Positions 25,499 through 34,544 of a DNA stretch of 45,263 nucleotides are shown piece by piece. The notes beneath the pieces were generated by a model. That model was not told the DNA's origin and searched no databases. It worked only from the letters and a program-made list of their open reading frames with translations. Origin of the DNA: DASRCB01 sp035653295 (lineage in GTDB: Bacteria > Acidobacteriota > Terriglobia > Bryobacterales > Bryobacteraceae); NCBI GenBank assembly GCA_035653295.1, contig DASRCB010000387.1, positions 1 through 45,263 on the forward strand, written 5' to 3'. The translations under genes were made by a program, and so were the position numbers. How positions within the stretch are numbered: the first letter of the stretch is position 1; the number at the start of each line of letters is the position of its first letter.

Positions 25499-25794
25499 AG
25501 CTCACCGAGGACGAAGTTCGTTACGTCGCCGATTTGGCCAACCTCCGGCTCACAGAAGACGAAGTTCGTCGCATGTCGGCTGATCTGGGCGCGATTCTCA
25601 CACATATAGAAACGTTGAACGAGCTGGATACGAAAGATGTCGAGCCCATGGCCCAGGTGCTTTATGACGCCGGAGAGACCGCGACACTGCGCGAGGACGT
25701 GGAACGGCCCGGCGTGGGCGCCGAGACCGCACTGGCGAACGCGCCGCTGGCGGGCGCAGGATATTTCAAGGTACCGAAAGTCATCGAGCGATGA
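25495..25794 (+). CDS. gatC: Asp/Glu-tRNA amidotransferase subunit C
   Basis: 99 residues from a GTG. KLTEDEVRYVADLANLRLTE is the typical GatC N-terminal helix, ending in the conserved LREDV and YFKVPKVIE segments. GatC stabilises GatA in the GatCAB complex that converts misacylated Glu-tRNA(Gln) or Asp-tRNA(Asn) to the correct amide forms. It overlaps genes on both sides by 4 bp. gatB is not in the window. Confidence 0.95.
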   Translation: MKLTEDEVRYVADLANLRLTEDEVRRMSADLGAILTHIETLNELDTKDVEPMAQVLYDAGETATLREDVERPGVGAETALANAPLAGAGYFKVPKVIER

Positions 25795-27242
25795 TCGAAT
25801 CGCTCGTACCGTCGCTCACTATTGCTGAGGTTCACGCCGGCCTGCGATCCGGCCGCTACAGCGCGGTCGAGTTGGCCGAAGCCGCGCTCCTGCACGGCGA
25901 AAAGCAGAATTCCGCCACCAACGCCTTCCTGCAGTTTTCGCCGGAGCGCGCCATCGCCGCCGCCCGGCGCGTTGATCAGAAACTGGCGGACGGCATCGAT
26001 CCCGGTGCTCTGGCCGGCGTGCCCATCGCCGTGAAGGACGTCATCCTTACGAAGGGCGTACGCACCACCTGCGGATCGAAACTGCTGGCCAGCTATATCC
26101 CACCGTACGATGCGACGGTCGTGGAGCGGCTGGAGGAAGCGGGTGGCGTAATCATCGGCAAGACCAACTGCGACGAGTTCGCGATGGGCTCGTCGAACGA
26201 GAACTCGGCGTTCGGTCCGGTGCACAACCCGCGCGCGCTCGATCGCGTTCCTGGCGGCTCCAGCGGCGGCTCGGCGGCGGCTGTGGCGCAGGGCACGGCG
26301 GTGGTCTCGCTCGGCTCCGATACGGGCGGTTCCATCCGCCAGCCCGCATCATTCTGCGGAGTGGTCGGCGTCACTCCGACCTACGGCCGCGTGTCGCGAT
26401 ATGGTCTGACCGCCTTCGCGAGCTCGCTCGATCATATCGGTCCGTTCGCGCGTACAGTGCGAGACGCCGCCACGCTGCTGCGCGTGATCGCCGGCCGCGA
26501 TCCATTGGACTCCACTTCCGCGTTTGCGCCCGTGCCGGACTACGGCTCACAACTTGACGGAAATGTGCGCGGCCTCAGGATCGGGCTGCCGCGGGAGTAC
26601 TTCACCGAGCTTCCCGCCGAGTCCGGCGACCTGATCATGCGCGGAGTCGACAAGCTGAAAAAGCTGGGATGCGAGGTTCGGGAGATCAGCCTGCCGACCA
26701 CGAAGTACGCCATCTCCTGCTACTACATCATCTGCACCGCTGAAGCCAGCTCGAATCTGGCGCGATATGACGGCGTTCGGTACACCATGCGTTCCGACGA
26801 CGCCGGCACGCTCAGCGACATGTATCGAAGCACGCGCGGCGAGGGCTTCGGAGCGGAGTGCAAGCGGCGGATCATGCTCGGCACGTATGTGCTGAGCGCG
26901 GGTTACTACGAGGCCTACTACCTCAAAGCGCAAAAGGTGCGCAGTCTGATCGCGCGCGATTACACCGATGCGTTCGCCCAGGTGGACGCCATCGTTGCGC
27001 CCGTGTCGCCGTTCCCGGCGTTCCGCATTGGCGAAAAGATTGACGATCCCATGGCCATGTATCTCTCCGACATCTACACCATTACGGGCGATCTGGCGGG
27101 AATTCCGTGCATGAGCATCCCCTGCGGCAACACCGCCGAGGGACTTCCCGTGGGAATGCAGATCCTCACGAAGCACTTTGATGAAACGGGCATGTTCCGC
27201 CTCGCCGATGCGTTCGAGCGCGCCGGCGGATTCGCGGGCTGA
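25791..27242 (+). CDS. gatA: Asp/Glu-tRNA amidotransferase subunit A
   Basis: 483 residues. The amidase-signature triad is complete: Lys82 (AVKDV), cis-Ser157 (GGSSGGS) and nucleophile Ser181 (SDTGGSIRQPASFCG), with spacing matching known GatA. It releases ammonia from glutamine and feeds it to GatB. It overlaps gatC (ATGA) and is convergent with the hydrolase gene, 7 bp apart. Confidence 0.97.
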   Translation: MIESLVPSLTIAEVHAGLRSGRYSAVELAEAALLHGEKQNSATNAFLQFSPERAIAAARRVDQKLADGIDPGALAGVPIAVKDVILTKGVRTTCGSKLLASYIPPYDATVVERLEEAGGVIIGKTNCDEFAMGSSNENSAFGPVHNPRALDRVPGGSSGGSAAAVAQGTAVVSLGSDTGGSIRQPASFCGVVGVTPTYGRVSRYGLTAFASSLDHIGPFARTVRDAATLLRVIAGRDPLDSTSAFAPVPDYGSQLDGNVRGLRIGLPREYFTELPAESGDLIMRGVDKLKKLGCEVREISLPTTKYAISCYYIICTAEASSNLARYDGVRYTMRSDDAGTLSDMYRSTRGEGFGAECKRRIMLGTYVLSAGYYEAYYLKAQKVRSLIARDYTDAFAQVDAIVAPVSPFPAFRIGEKIDDPMAMYLSDIYTITGDLAGIPCMSIPCGNTAEGLPVGMQILTKHFDETGMFRLADAFERAGGFAG

Positions 27243-27249
27243 CACCGCC

Positions 27250-28944
27250 TCAGTGCTTCAGAATCCAGCTGGAGATCTTGTCCAGGGCCACGGGCGAGAT
27301 CGTCTCCTCGATTTCGGCGTATTCACTCAGCGCGCCCGTCTTCGCAGTCTGGAACAGGTGATTCAGACCCGGCAGCTCATCCACTTCGAAATCGCGATTG
27401 CCTCCCTGCTCCAGAGCAGTGCGGATCGGTGGCAGGTTTTGCTGCGGCGGAACCTGAAGATCCTTCTCGCCGTTGATGGCGAGCACGGGACACGTAAGTT
27501 TCCTCAGCGTGGCCGCGGGATCGTAGTCCAGCAGCCACCGGAACCAGGGCGAGCCGATCATCTTCGCCTGAACACCCATCTGGTCGTCCGGGACCACGCC
27601 GGCGAACTGCTGCTTCATCTTCTTCTCGAGCGCGGCGTTGTCCTTCTCCTCGCGAACGAGCTTCAGCATGGCGCGCTGCTGCTCCGCTTTCTTGTCGACC
27701 TCCTCCTTACTCATGCCCGACGCCTGGAGAATCAGCCGTTGTTGCGCGACGAGAATCTGCGCGAGCGAGACGCCTGGACCGGCCATGAGGACGATGAACG
27801 CGACATCAGGATTCCGCGCGGCCACCATAGGCGCCACGATGCCGCCCTCGCTATGCCCGATAAGCCCGATTCTCTGCGGGTCTCCTTCGGAGCGGGTTTT
27901 CAGCCATGCAACGCCGGCCTCAGCGTCTGAGGCGAAATCGGCGGTCGTCGCGGAGGTGAAATCGCCGCCGGATTTCGCCGTGCCCCGGTCGTCCGCGCGC
28001 AGCACCGCGATACCGTGGCGAGTCAGATAATCGGCGAGAACGAGAAAGGGCTTGTGGCCCAGCAGACTCTCATCGCGGTCCTGCGGACCCGATCCCGTGA
28101 TCAGCACCACGGCCGGAAACGGGCCTTTTCCCTGCGGCACGGTGAAGGTCGCGGCCAGCGTGATCCCAGCGGATTTGTTCTCGTAAGTCACATCCTCGGA
28201 TCGGTACGGGTACGGCCTGGCCGGGGTCTGTGGCCGTTTGCGCTCCAGCGCAGCAGCGTCTTTCACCCGTGTGAGGTTTAACGGCGTGGTGTTTCCTGCC
28301 TGCGTCCATGACCCCTCGATCGCATCAAGGACGGGGTTGAGTTCGCCGGTGAACTCGCCGGCAATCTGCTTCAGCGTGATCGTCACCGATTTCCCGTCGC
28401 GCGCCACGCTCGTTGCTGGCAGGCCCATGGCGCCCTGGTCCGGGCTGTCGAGGGTGGCGGTGAGCCCGTCCTCGGTATTGATGAGGTGAAAGATGACACG
28501 CAGCTTGATGAGCTTCATATCCAGCGTGCCCATCCAGGCGCCGTCGATCTCCGAGGGCTTGGCCGGTTTGTGCATTTCCTTGAAACCCGCCGGGGGACGT
28601 CGGAATTCGAGCGGGAACGTTTGCTTCTGAGTCCATGTGCCGGTAATCGCCGACGCGTCGGCGTTCACCGTGCCTTCATACGATCCGTGCACCGCGGCGA
28701 CGGCGAAGGTTAGCTTTGAATCCTTCAATGAAATGGAGTCGAGTGGAGTCCCGTTGGCCGCAGGCTGATCGATGCTGTCCATCGTTCCTTTGAAACCGGC
28801 ATCGGCGGCGGTGATATGAAGAACCAGCCGGAGCTCCGCCGGTCCGACGTGCAGCGTGCCCAGCCAGTCACCCGTAATCGTCTGGGCCCGCAGAGCGCAT
28901 ATCGCGACCGCGCTCAGTGCCGCAACCGCAAGTGGTTTCTTCAT
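27250..28944 (-). CDS. Secreted alpha/beta hydrolase with N-terminal beta repeats
   Basis: 564 residues. Signal peptide at 1-20 (ends ALRA-Q). Two similar beta-rich repeats follow, residues about 24-115 (GDWLGTLHVGPAELRLVLHI, TGTWTQ) and 134-225 (GAWMGTLDMKLIKLRVIFHL, EGSWTQ). The C-terminal hydrolase has nucleophile Ser365 (GHSEGG), Asp495 (NGEKDLQVP) and His529 (LNHLFQ), a full triad with a long helical cap at about 395-460. This architecture is common in Acidobacteria and Bacteroidetes; the activity is probably an esterase or acyl hydrolase, substrate unknown. The ATG directly follows the stop of the upstream membrane-protein gene, with AGAGG overlapping that stop as ribosome site. Confidence 0.87.
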   Translation of the reverse strand: MKKPLAVAALSAVAICALRAQTITGDWLGTLHVGPAELRLVLHITAADAGFKGTMDSIDQPAANGTPLDSISLKDSKLTFAVAAVHGSYEGTVNADASAITGTWTQKQTFPLEFRRPPAGFKEMHKPAKPSEIDGAWMGTLDMKLIKLRVIFHLINTEDGLTATLDSPDQGAMGLPATSVARDGKSVTITLKQIAGEFTGELNPVLDAIEGSWTQAGNTTPLNLTRVKDAAALERKRPQTPARPYPYRSEDVTYENKSAGITLAATFTVPQGKGPFPAVVLITGSGPQDRDESLLGHKPFLVLADYLTRHGIAVLRADDRGTAKSGGDFTSATTADFASDAEAGVAWLKTRSEGDPQRIGLIGHSEGGIVAPMVAARNPDVAFIVLMAGPGVSLAQILVAQQRLILQASGMSKEEVDKKAEQQRAMLKLVREEKDNAALEKKMKQQFAGVVPDDQMGVQAKMIGSPWFRWLLDYDPAATLRKLTCPVLAINGEKDLQVPPQQNLPPIRTALEQGGNRDFEVDELPGLNHLFQTAKTGALSEYAEIEETISPVALDKISSWILKH

Positions 28945-29517
28945 CTACCTCTCCAGCGCATTCAATTCATCGATCGCCCGCTGCAGCCTGCGAGCGGCGT
29001 GTTGATTCAGCCAGCCGATGACGGCGAACGCCAGCGCAGCGAGAATCGCATACCCGCCGATGAACAAGCCAGTATGACGCAGGTGTGCGGCGGGTTGCAG
29101 CAGCCCGCCCACGATAAACAAAGCGAGACCGGGTATGAGCGGAGCCAGATACCACGACCAGACACTCGCGAGCAGATCGCGCTGGCGCTCGAGTTCGCGA
29201 CGGTAAAATGCTACCCAGCCGGAGGCGGCGAGGTCCGCCGGGAGATTCCGCGCCGAACCGCGGCGATAAAGCTGAACGACGACATACAGGACGCCAGCGA
29301 TGCATACGATCGCCGCAACCCTGGTCAGGCCGGTCGCCACACGCCAGGCGAAATAACTCATTACCGGCACGACGAGCGCCGCGGCGGCGAACTCACGGGC
29401 GTTTCTCCACAGGATGCGCCTGCGAAGCTTTCCCGCTTTTCTGCGAATGTCTTCCAACGACATCGTCATACCCTCCAATTCCTGGTTCTGCCAGATTTCC
29501 TTCATGGGATCACTCAT
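28945..29517 (-). CDS. Four-helix membrane protein, possible sigma-factor partner
   Basis: 190 residues. A charged cytoplasmic N-terminus of about 40 residues (KEIWQNQELEGMTMSLEDIRRKAGKLRRR) is followed by four membrane helices near residues 43-60, 66-84, 122-140 and 148-168. There is no zinc-binding anti-sigma motif. Because it overlaps an ECF sigma gene by 8 bp and has a good Shine-Dalgarno (GGAGG, 5 nt spacing) inside that gene, the N-terminal segment could hold the sigma factor at the membrane. This role is inferred from context only. Confidence 0.72.
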   Translation of the reverse strand: MSDPMKEIWQNQELEGMTMSLEDIRRKAGKLRRRILWRNAREFAAAALVVPVMSYFAWRVATGLTRVAAIVCIAGVLYVVVQLYRRGSARNLPADLAASGWVAFYRRELERQRDLLASVWSWYLAPLIPGLALFIVGGLLQPAAHLRHTGLFIGGYAILAALAFAVIGWLNQHAARRLQRAIDELNALER

Positions 29518-30055
29518 GCCAGCCTCCTTCGTGGAAGCGGCGGCTCAGCACGTTCCTGAGCCGGTGAATCTTCATCGCGACATTCCCCGGCGACAGCCCG
29601 GTAATCTCGCCGATAGATGCTGCGTCCATATCCTCCAGGTAGCAGATCATCACCTGACGGTCAGTGGGCGCGAGTTGCTGAATCAACAAGTGCAGCTTCT
29701 CCAGGGCCCGCCGGCGATCCGCGGCTGGCTCGGCCGGCTGTTCGGTCGGAATTTTCTCGAGTTCCTCGAACGTTATCAGCCGCGACCGCTGCCTCCGCTC
29801 GCGAATAACGTACGAGGCGGCCGTGTTATGGGCCACCCGATACACCCATGTGCGCGTCGAGCAGCGGCCATCGAATGCGGCGAAACTGCGCCAGAGCTGC
29901 AGATGGATATCCTGAAGCAAATCGCGGCGGCGCTCCGGATCCGCCTCATAGGCGCGGGCCAGACGTTCCAGCCCGGCGCCGAACTCCGCGGCAGCGGCGG
30001 TGTAGCGATCATCCTGGGTCGATTCCTCTGGTTGGATGACCTCAGTTTGCCTCAC
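29510..30055 (-). CDS. ECF RNA polymerase sigma factor
   Basis: 181 residues from a GTG. Region 2 reads DLLQDIHLQLWRSFAAFDGR and STRTWVYRVAHNTAASYVIR; region 4 reads LQQLAPTDRQVM-type sequence with a helix-turn-helix around IGEITGLSPGNVAMKIHRLRN. It probably directs RNA polymerase to a small regulon that includes its own operon (membrane protein and secreted hydrolase). It is divergent from deoC, with about 120 bp between the starts. Confidence 0.9.
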   Translation of the reverse strand: MRQTEVIQPEESTQDDRYTAAAAEFGAGLERLARAYEADPERRRDLLQDIHLQLWRSFAAFDGRCSTRTWVYRVAHNTAASYVIRERRQRSRLITFEELEKIPTEQPAEPAADRRRALEKLHLLIQQLAPTDRQVMICYLEDMDAASIGEITGLSPGNVAMKIHRLRNVLSRRFHEGGWHE

Positions 30056-30113
30056 ATCTGAGGTAGTCGGCGGGGCGCGCGATTTCTAACAAGCCGGGGC
30101 GCGGCGTGCGACA

Positions 30114-30122
30114 TGCTATAAT
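30114..30122 (+). promoter_or_regulatory. Extended -10 promoter (TGC-TATAAT)
   Basis: TG at 30114-30115, one base, then consensus TATAAT at 30117-30122: an extended -10 element, which can work without a -35 box, and no good -35 is seen. It would drive deoC with a leader of about 47 nt to the GTG at 30176. Confidence 0.6.
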
Positions 30123-30175
30123 CAAGTCTCCGCCGATTCCGCGTACCTCCCTGATTCTGCGGTAGTTACGGAACC

Positions 30176-30874
30176 GTGACAGCGCTCCAACAACTCGCTC
30201 CCGACGCCATTGCCGCCCTCATTGATCACACCATTCTGCGCGCCGACGCGACCCGGGGTGACGTCGTCCGCGTCTGCGCCGAAGCCCTCGAGAACGGCTT
30301 CGCATCGGTCTGCGTCAACTCCTATTGGATTCCCGTTGTCACGGCGGAACTCGCCGGGTCCAGCGTCAGTCCCTGCGCGGCGGTAGGCTTCCCGCTCGGC
30401 GCCATGTCGACGGAAGCCAAGCTCGCCGAGACGCAAGCCGCGCTGCGCGACGGCGCGCGCGAGATCGACATGATGCTCAACATCGGCGCTCTCCGCGATG
30501 GTGATTTCGCCACGGTGCGCTCCGATATCGACGCGCTGGTCTGTGTCTGCCATCGCCAGCACGCGCTGCTGAAGGTGATCCTCGAGACCGCATTGCTGAC
30601 CGACACCGAGAAGCGCAGCGCCTGCCTGTTAGCTAAAACGGCGCATGCCGATTTTGTGAAGACCTCGACAGGTTTCGGCACGTCCGGCGCCACGGTTGCG
30701 GACGTGCGGCTGATGCGCGAATCCGTGGGGAGCGAAGTGCGCGTGAAAGCCTCGGGCGGTATTCGCACCCTCACCGATCTCCTCGCCATGGTGGAAGCGG
30801 GCGCGGATCGCATCGGCACGAGCGCCGGGGTTGCTATCGTTACTGCTGCCCGCGCCGGAGGCGCGCACGCGTGA
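30176..30874 (+). CDS. deoC: Deoxyribose-phosphate aldolase
   Basis: 232 residues from a GTG. ALIDHTIL at the start, CVNSYWIP, the catalytic Schiff-base Lys162 (DFVKTSTGF) and the second lysine in VKASGGIRT identify DeoC. It splits 2-deoxyribose-5-phosphate to acetaldehyde and glyceraldehyde-3-phosphate in deoxynucleoside breakdown. Its stop overlaps the start of the phosphatase gene (GTGA at 30871-30874). Confidence 0.95.
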   Translation: MTALQQLAPDAIAALIDHTILRADATRGDVVRVCAEALENGFASVCVNSYWIPVVTAELAGSSVSPCAAVGFPLGAMSTEAKLAETQAALRDGAREIDMMLNIGALRDGDFATVRSDIDALVCVCHRQHALLKVILETALLTDTEKRSACLLAKTAHADFVKTSTGFGTSGATVADVRLMRESVGSEVRVKASGGIRTLTDLLAMVEAGADRIGTSAGVAIVTAARAGGAHA

Positions 30875-32625
30875 GTTCCTCGCCTGTCCGGCCTGATGTT
30901 CCCTTTCAGGAACGGGCCGAGTTGCTGGATTTCCTCCTCGAGGTTGTCGCCGCAACCGCGGAGACACTGGACCTCGACCGCATCCTCGCGAACGTAGCCG
31001 GCTTCGTCAAAGAAGTTATATCCTACGATCTCTTTGCCATCCTGCTTTACAGCGAGAAGGCGAACGGCCTGCGCATCCGCTACTCCATCGGGCATCGCGA
31101 AGAGATTGTGCGCAACCTCGTAATCCCGCTGGACGAGGGCATCACCGGCCTCGCCGCCATGCGTCGGCAGCCCGTGCTCGTACCCGACGTGCGGCAGGAG
31201 CCCCGGTACCTGAGCGCGATGGACGCCGTACGGGCGGAGTTGGCGGTTCCAATGATCGCCCGCGGCAAGCTGGTGGGAGTCATCGACGTACAGTCCACCA
31301 CGCTCAACGCCTACAACGAGCAGGACCGTTCGCTGCTCACGCTCATCGCCATGCGGATTGCGGTTTCCATCGACAACGCGCGCCTCTACCGGCGGGTGGA
31401 GCGAAACAACCGCACCCTGCGCACGCTGGCGCACCTGTCCCAGGAGTTCAGCTCCATTCTGGCGCTGGACGAGCTGCTCGACCGCATCGCAAAGACCATC
31501 CACTCCATGATCAGTTACGACGCCTTCAGCATCCTGCTCGTGGATGCGGAGAATCGCGTCCTCCGCCACCGTTTCAGTCAGCGCTACGACAAGCGGGTAG
31601 ATCTGGACAACATCCCCCTCGGGAAAGGCCTCACCGGCGCCGCGGCAGAATCGCGCGAAGTGGTGCGCGTCGCCGACACGCTTGCTGATCCGCGCTACAT
31701 CGCCTCCCATCCGGACATCCGCTCCGAGGTCGCCGCGCCCCTGATGGTTCAGGACCGCGTGGTGGGCGTCATCGATCTCGAAAGCGAGCGCATCAACTTC
31801 TTCACCGACGAGCACGTGCGTCTGCTTCGCCTGCTCGCGCCGCAGATCGCCAGTTCGGTGGAGAATGCCCGGCTTTATGAAGAGCTGGGCCTGCGCGAGA
31901 AGCGCATGGAAGAAGACCTGCGCGCCGCGCGGAAGCTGCAGTCCGTGCTGCTGCCCCGCCAGGCGCCGGACATTCGCGGCCTCGAGATCGCGCTCAAGGC
32001 CCGGCCCGCGCGCGAGATCAGCGGCGACCTGTACGACTTCTTCGAACACGGTGACGACTATGCGCTGCTGGCGTTCGGCGATGTCAGCGGCAAAGGCGCC
32101 GCGGCGGCCCTGTACGGCGCCCTCGTGTCCGGTCTGCTGCGCTCGCTTGCGCCACGGCGCCGCGGACCGGCGATGCTCATGCGGGCCATCAACGAAGTAC
32201 TGCTCGAGCGCAAGGTCGACGCGCAGTATGTCGTGCTCACGCTCGCGCTGTGGGAAAGCCGCAACTGCCGCCTCGTGATGGCCAACGCCGGCGGCATTCC
32301 GCCCATGATCTGCCGCGCGGGCGAGATCCTGAAGCTGCGTGTGGAGGGCGTCCCACTCGGTCTGCTCGACGATCGCGAATACGACGAAGTCGCGTTTGAA
32401 GCGCAGCCCGGCGACGTCATCCTCTTCTACTCCGATGGCATTCAGGACCAGATCAACCAGGCGGAAGAAGAGTACGACCGTCCGCGCATCACCCGCATTC
32501 TGAAGCAGCATTATGCCCAGGACCCGAAGGCCATCGCCGCTGCGGTCTTCGAGGATCTTGACCAATTCCGCGGCGCGGCGCCGATCTTCGATGACCAGAC
32601 GCTGGTCGTTTACAAGGTCGTGTGA
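30871..32625 (+). CDS. GAF-GAF-SpoIIE (PP2C-type) serine phosphatase
   Basis: 584 residues from a GTG. Two GAF sensor domains (about residues 25-175 and 195-335; the second has SYDAFSILLVD and GKGLTGAAA) are joined by helices to a SpoIIE-type phosphatase domain (about 370-580). The metal-binding acidic residues are visible in EISGDLYDFF, FGDVSGKGAAAA and LFYSDGIQDQ. No membrane helix. Such proteins dephosphorylate STAS proteins in partner switching when their GAF domains sense a ligand or redox state. It overlaps deoC upstream and lysA downstream, an unusual setting for a signalling phosphatase. The STAS protein at 7020 is a possible but distant substrate. Confidence 0.9.
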   Translation: MSSSPVRPDVPFQERAELLDFLLEVVAATAETLDLDRILANVAGFVKEVISYDLFAILLYSEKANGLRIRYSIGHREEIVRNLVIPLDEGITGLAAMRRQPVLVPDVRQEPRYLSAMDAVRAELAVPMIARGKLVGVIDVQSTTLNAYNEQDRSLLTLIAMRIAVSIDNARLYRRVERNNRTLRTLAHLSQEFSSILALDELLDRIAKTIHSMISYDAFSILLVDAENRVLRHRFSQRYDKRVDLDNIPLGKGLTGAAAESREVVRVADTLADPRYIASHPDIRSEVAAPLMVQDRVVGVIDLESERINFFTDEHVRLLRLLAPQIASSVENARLYEELGLREKRMEEDLRAARKLQSVLLPRQAPDIRGLEIALKARPAREISGDLYDFFEHGDDYALLAFGDVSGKGAAAALYGALVSGLLRSLAPRRRGPAMLMRAINEVLLERKVDAQYVVLTLALWESRNCRLVMANAGGIPPMICRAGEILKLRVEGVPLGLLDDREYDEVAFEAQPGDVILFYSDGIQDQINQAEEEYDRPRITRILKQHYAQDPKAIAAAVFEDLDQFRGAAPIFDDQTLVVYKVV

Positions 32626-33866
32626 TGCAGCCGTTCACGTATCGCGATAACACCCTGTATTGTGACGAGACGCCCCTGGCCGACATCGCGCGCCGCACCG
32701 GCACGCCGGCTTACGTGTACTCGAAAAGCGCGATTCTCGATCGCTTCCGGGCTTACGATGATGCCTTTGGGGTGCAGCCTCATCGCGTCTGCTACGCCGT
32801 CAAGGCCAACTCCAACCTGGCAATCCTGAGACTGCTGGCCGAAGCAGGCGCGGGCTTCGACATCGTGTCCGGCGGCGAATTGTTCCGTGTGCTGAAGGCC
32901 GGCGGCGATCCACAATCCATCGTCTTCAGCGGCGTCGGGAAGACCGCCGACGAGATCGACTGCGCGCTCCAGGCTGGCATTCACGGCTTCAACTGTGAAT
33001 CGGAAACCGAGCTGGGGCTCATTGATTCGCTCGCGGCGCGCCGAGCGCTGAGGGCGCACATCGCTCTTCGTGTGAACCCCGATGTGGATGCCGCCACGCA
33101 TCCTTACATCTCCACTGGTCTCCGCGAGCACAAATTCGGCGTGGACATGCACGACGCGGAAGCGCTGTACGCGCGTGCTCTCGCGCTGCCGAACCTCATC
33201 CCGCACGGGGTCAGCTGCCACATCGGCTCGCAGATTCTCGATCCCGCGCCGATGCTCGAGTCGCTGGACAAAATGCTGGAACTCATCAAGCGACTGCGCG
33301 CGCGCGGCGTTCCGCTGACCACGCTCGATCTGGGAGGCGGTCTCGGCGTGCCATACAAGCCGGGCGAGAAGCGCCCCGCCGTCGCGCCGTTTCTCGAAAC
33401 GGTCTGCAGCCGCGTCGCGGGGCGCGATCTCACGGTTCTGGTTGAACCCGGGCGCTCCATCGTGGGCGAAGCGGGCGTGCTCATTACGCGCGTGCTGTAC
33501 CGCAAGACCGCAGGCGCCAAGGAGTTCGTCATCGTCGATGCCGCCATGAACGATCTCATCCGCCCTGCGCTGTACCAGTCGCATCACGAGATCATCCCGC
33601 TGCGGAAGTCCGATCGCGGGCGCATCCGCGCCGATGTCGTCGGCCCGGTCTGCGAAAGCGGCGATTTCCTGGCGCGCGCCCGGGAAATGGACAACGTCAT
33701 GCCCGGTGACCTGCTGGCCATCTGCACAGCCGGCGCCTACGGCTTCGTCCAGTCGTCCAACTACAACTCCCGCCCGCGCGCCTGCGAGGTCCTGGTGGAT
33801 GGCGCCGAGTGGCGGGTGGTGCGGCGGCGGGAAACGTATGAAGATCTGATCCGCGGCGAAATGTAG
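32625..33866 (+). CDS. lysA: Diaminopimelate decarboxylase
   Basis: 413 residues from the ATG at 32625 (TGATG overlap with the phosphatase stop); a GTG at 32622 is the alternative. The PLP lysine is Lys60 (CYAVKANSN), followed by GFDIVSGGEL, HIGSQ, LDLGGGLGVPY, EPGRSIVGEAG and the CESGD motif near the C-terminus. It makes lysine from meso-diaminopimelate. Its location downstream of a signalling phosphatase suggests co-transcription rather than a lysine operon. Confidence 0.95.
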   Translation: MQPFTYRDNTLYCDETPLADIARRTGTPAYVYSKSAILDRFRAYDDAFGVQPHRVCYAVKANSNLAILRLLAEAGAGFDIVSGGELFRVLKAGGDPQSIVFSGVGKTADEIDCALQAGIHGFNCESETELGLIDSLAARRALRAHIALRVNPDVDAATHPYISTGLREHKFGVDMHDAEALYARALALPNLIPHGVSCHIGSQILDPAPMLESLDKMLELIKRLRARGVPLTTLDLGGGLGVPYKPGEKRPAVAPFLETVCSRVAGRDLTVLVEPGRSIVGEAGVLITRVLYRKTAGAKEFVIVDAAMNDLIRPALYQSHHEIIPLRKSDRGRIRADVVGPVCESGDFLARAREMDNVMPGDLLAICTAGAYGFVQSSNYNSRPRACEVLVDGAEWRVVRRRETYEDLIRGEM

Positions 33867-33901
33867 CCGGCCATCCCGTCAAACCCCGCCAGTTAACGAT
33901 G

Positions 33902-33940
33902 CGCCCGAAAGCCCCGTCAGTCATGTAGAGCGGGCGTTTT
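33902..33940 (+). terminator. Possible weak terminator after lysA
   Basis: CGCCCG (33902-33907) pairs with CGGGCG (33931-33936), directly followed by TTTT (33937-33940). The stem is short (6 bp) and the loop is 23 nt, so it is a weak candidate. Confidence 0.3.
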
Positions 33941-33965
33941 GCCTGGCTCGTCCGCGCGCCTTGTT

Positions 33966-34544
33966 ATGCTGGCCGAAGAAGCAGCTCTGCCATTCCCCGA
34001 GTCACCCTGCGTGCCAGCTCCCCAGCCGAAACGCGTCCCCGTTGAGGTGGACGAGGACCTCGTCCTCGCCGCCCAGGACGGCGATCGCGCCGCGTTCACT
34101 CGCCTTTACGAGGATTTCGCGCCTATGGTCCATGGCATCCTGCTGGCCCGGGCGCCGCGCGACGAGGTGGACGATTTAATGCAGGACGTATTCCTCACCG
34201 CCATGACGCGCCTCCGCGGCCTTCGCGATCCGCGCTCCTTCGGCGCCTGGATCGCCACCGTGGCCCGCAACCGCGCCACCGACTACCACCGCTCTCCACA
34301 TGGCTCGGCTCTTCCCGACCAGATCCCGTCACCCCGCCCCATCGAAACCGAGGCGTGGCTGATTCTCGAAACGATTCAAAAGCTTCCCGAAGCGTACCGC
34401 GAGACGCTCGTCCTTCGCCTCGTCGAAGGCATGAGCGGCCCCGAGATCTCCGAGCGCACCGGCCTTACCGAGGGTTCCGTGCGCGTGAACCTGCATCGCG
34501 GTATGCACATGCTACGCGACGCGCTCGCCCGGAGGCGCGCATGA
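33966..34544 (+). CDS. ECF RNA polymerase sigma factor (second)
   Basis: 192 residues from the ATG at 33966; GTGs at 34011 and 34047 are in frame, and the conserved region starts only at DEDLVLAAQDGDRAAF, so a shorter protein is possible. A TATGCT at 33965-33970 overlaps the ATG, which would favour a downstream start if it is the promoter. Region 2 has DEVDDLMQDVFLTAM and FGAWIATVARNRATDYHR; region 4 has LPEAYRETLVLRLVEGMSGPEISERTGLTEGSVRVNLHRG. It overlaps the FecR-like gene as ATGA, the usual sigma/anti-sigma pairing. Confidence 0.9.
   Translation: MLAEEAALPFPESPCVPAPQPKRVPVEVDEDLVLAAQDGDRAAFTRLYEDFAPMVHGILLARAPRDEVDDLMQDVFLTAMTRLRGLRDPRSFGAWIATVARNRATDYHRSPHGSALPDQIPSPRPIETEAWLILETIQKLPEAYRETLVLRLVEGMSGPEISERTGLTEGSVRVNLHRGMHMLRDALARRRA

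Noticed and set aside
30322..32565. 747-codon minus-strand open frame
   Set aside because: Antisense to deoC and the GAF-SpoIIE phosphatase; no recognisable domain.
33939..33965. Start of the second ECF sigma at the upstream codon 33939
   Set aside because: It lies within the possible terminator T-run and adds nine residues outside the sigma fold; the ATG at 33966 or a later GTG is more likely.
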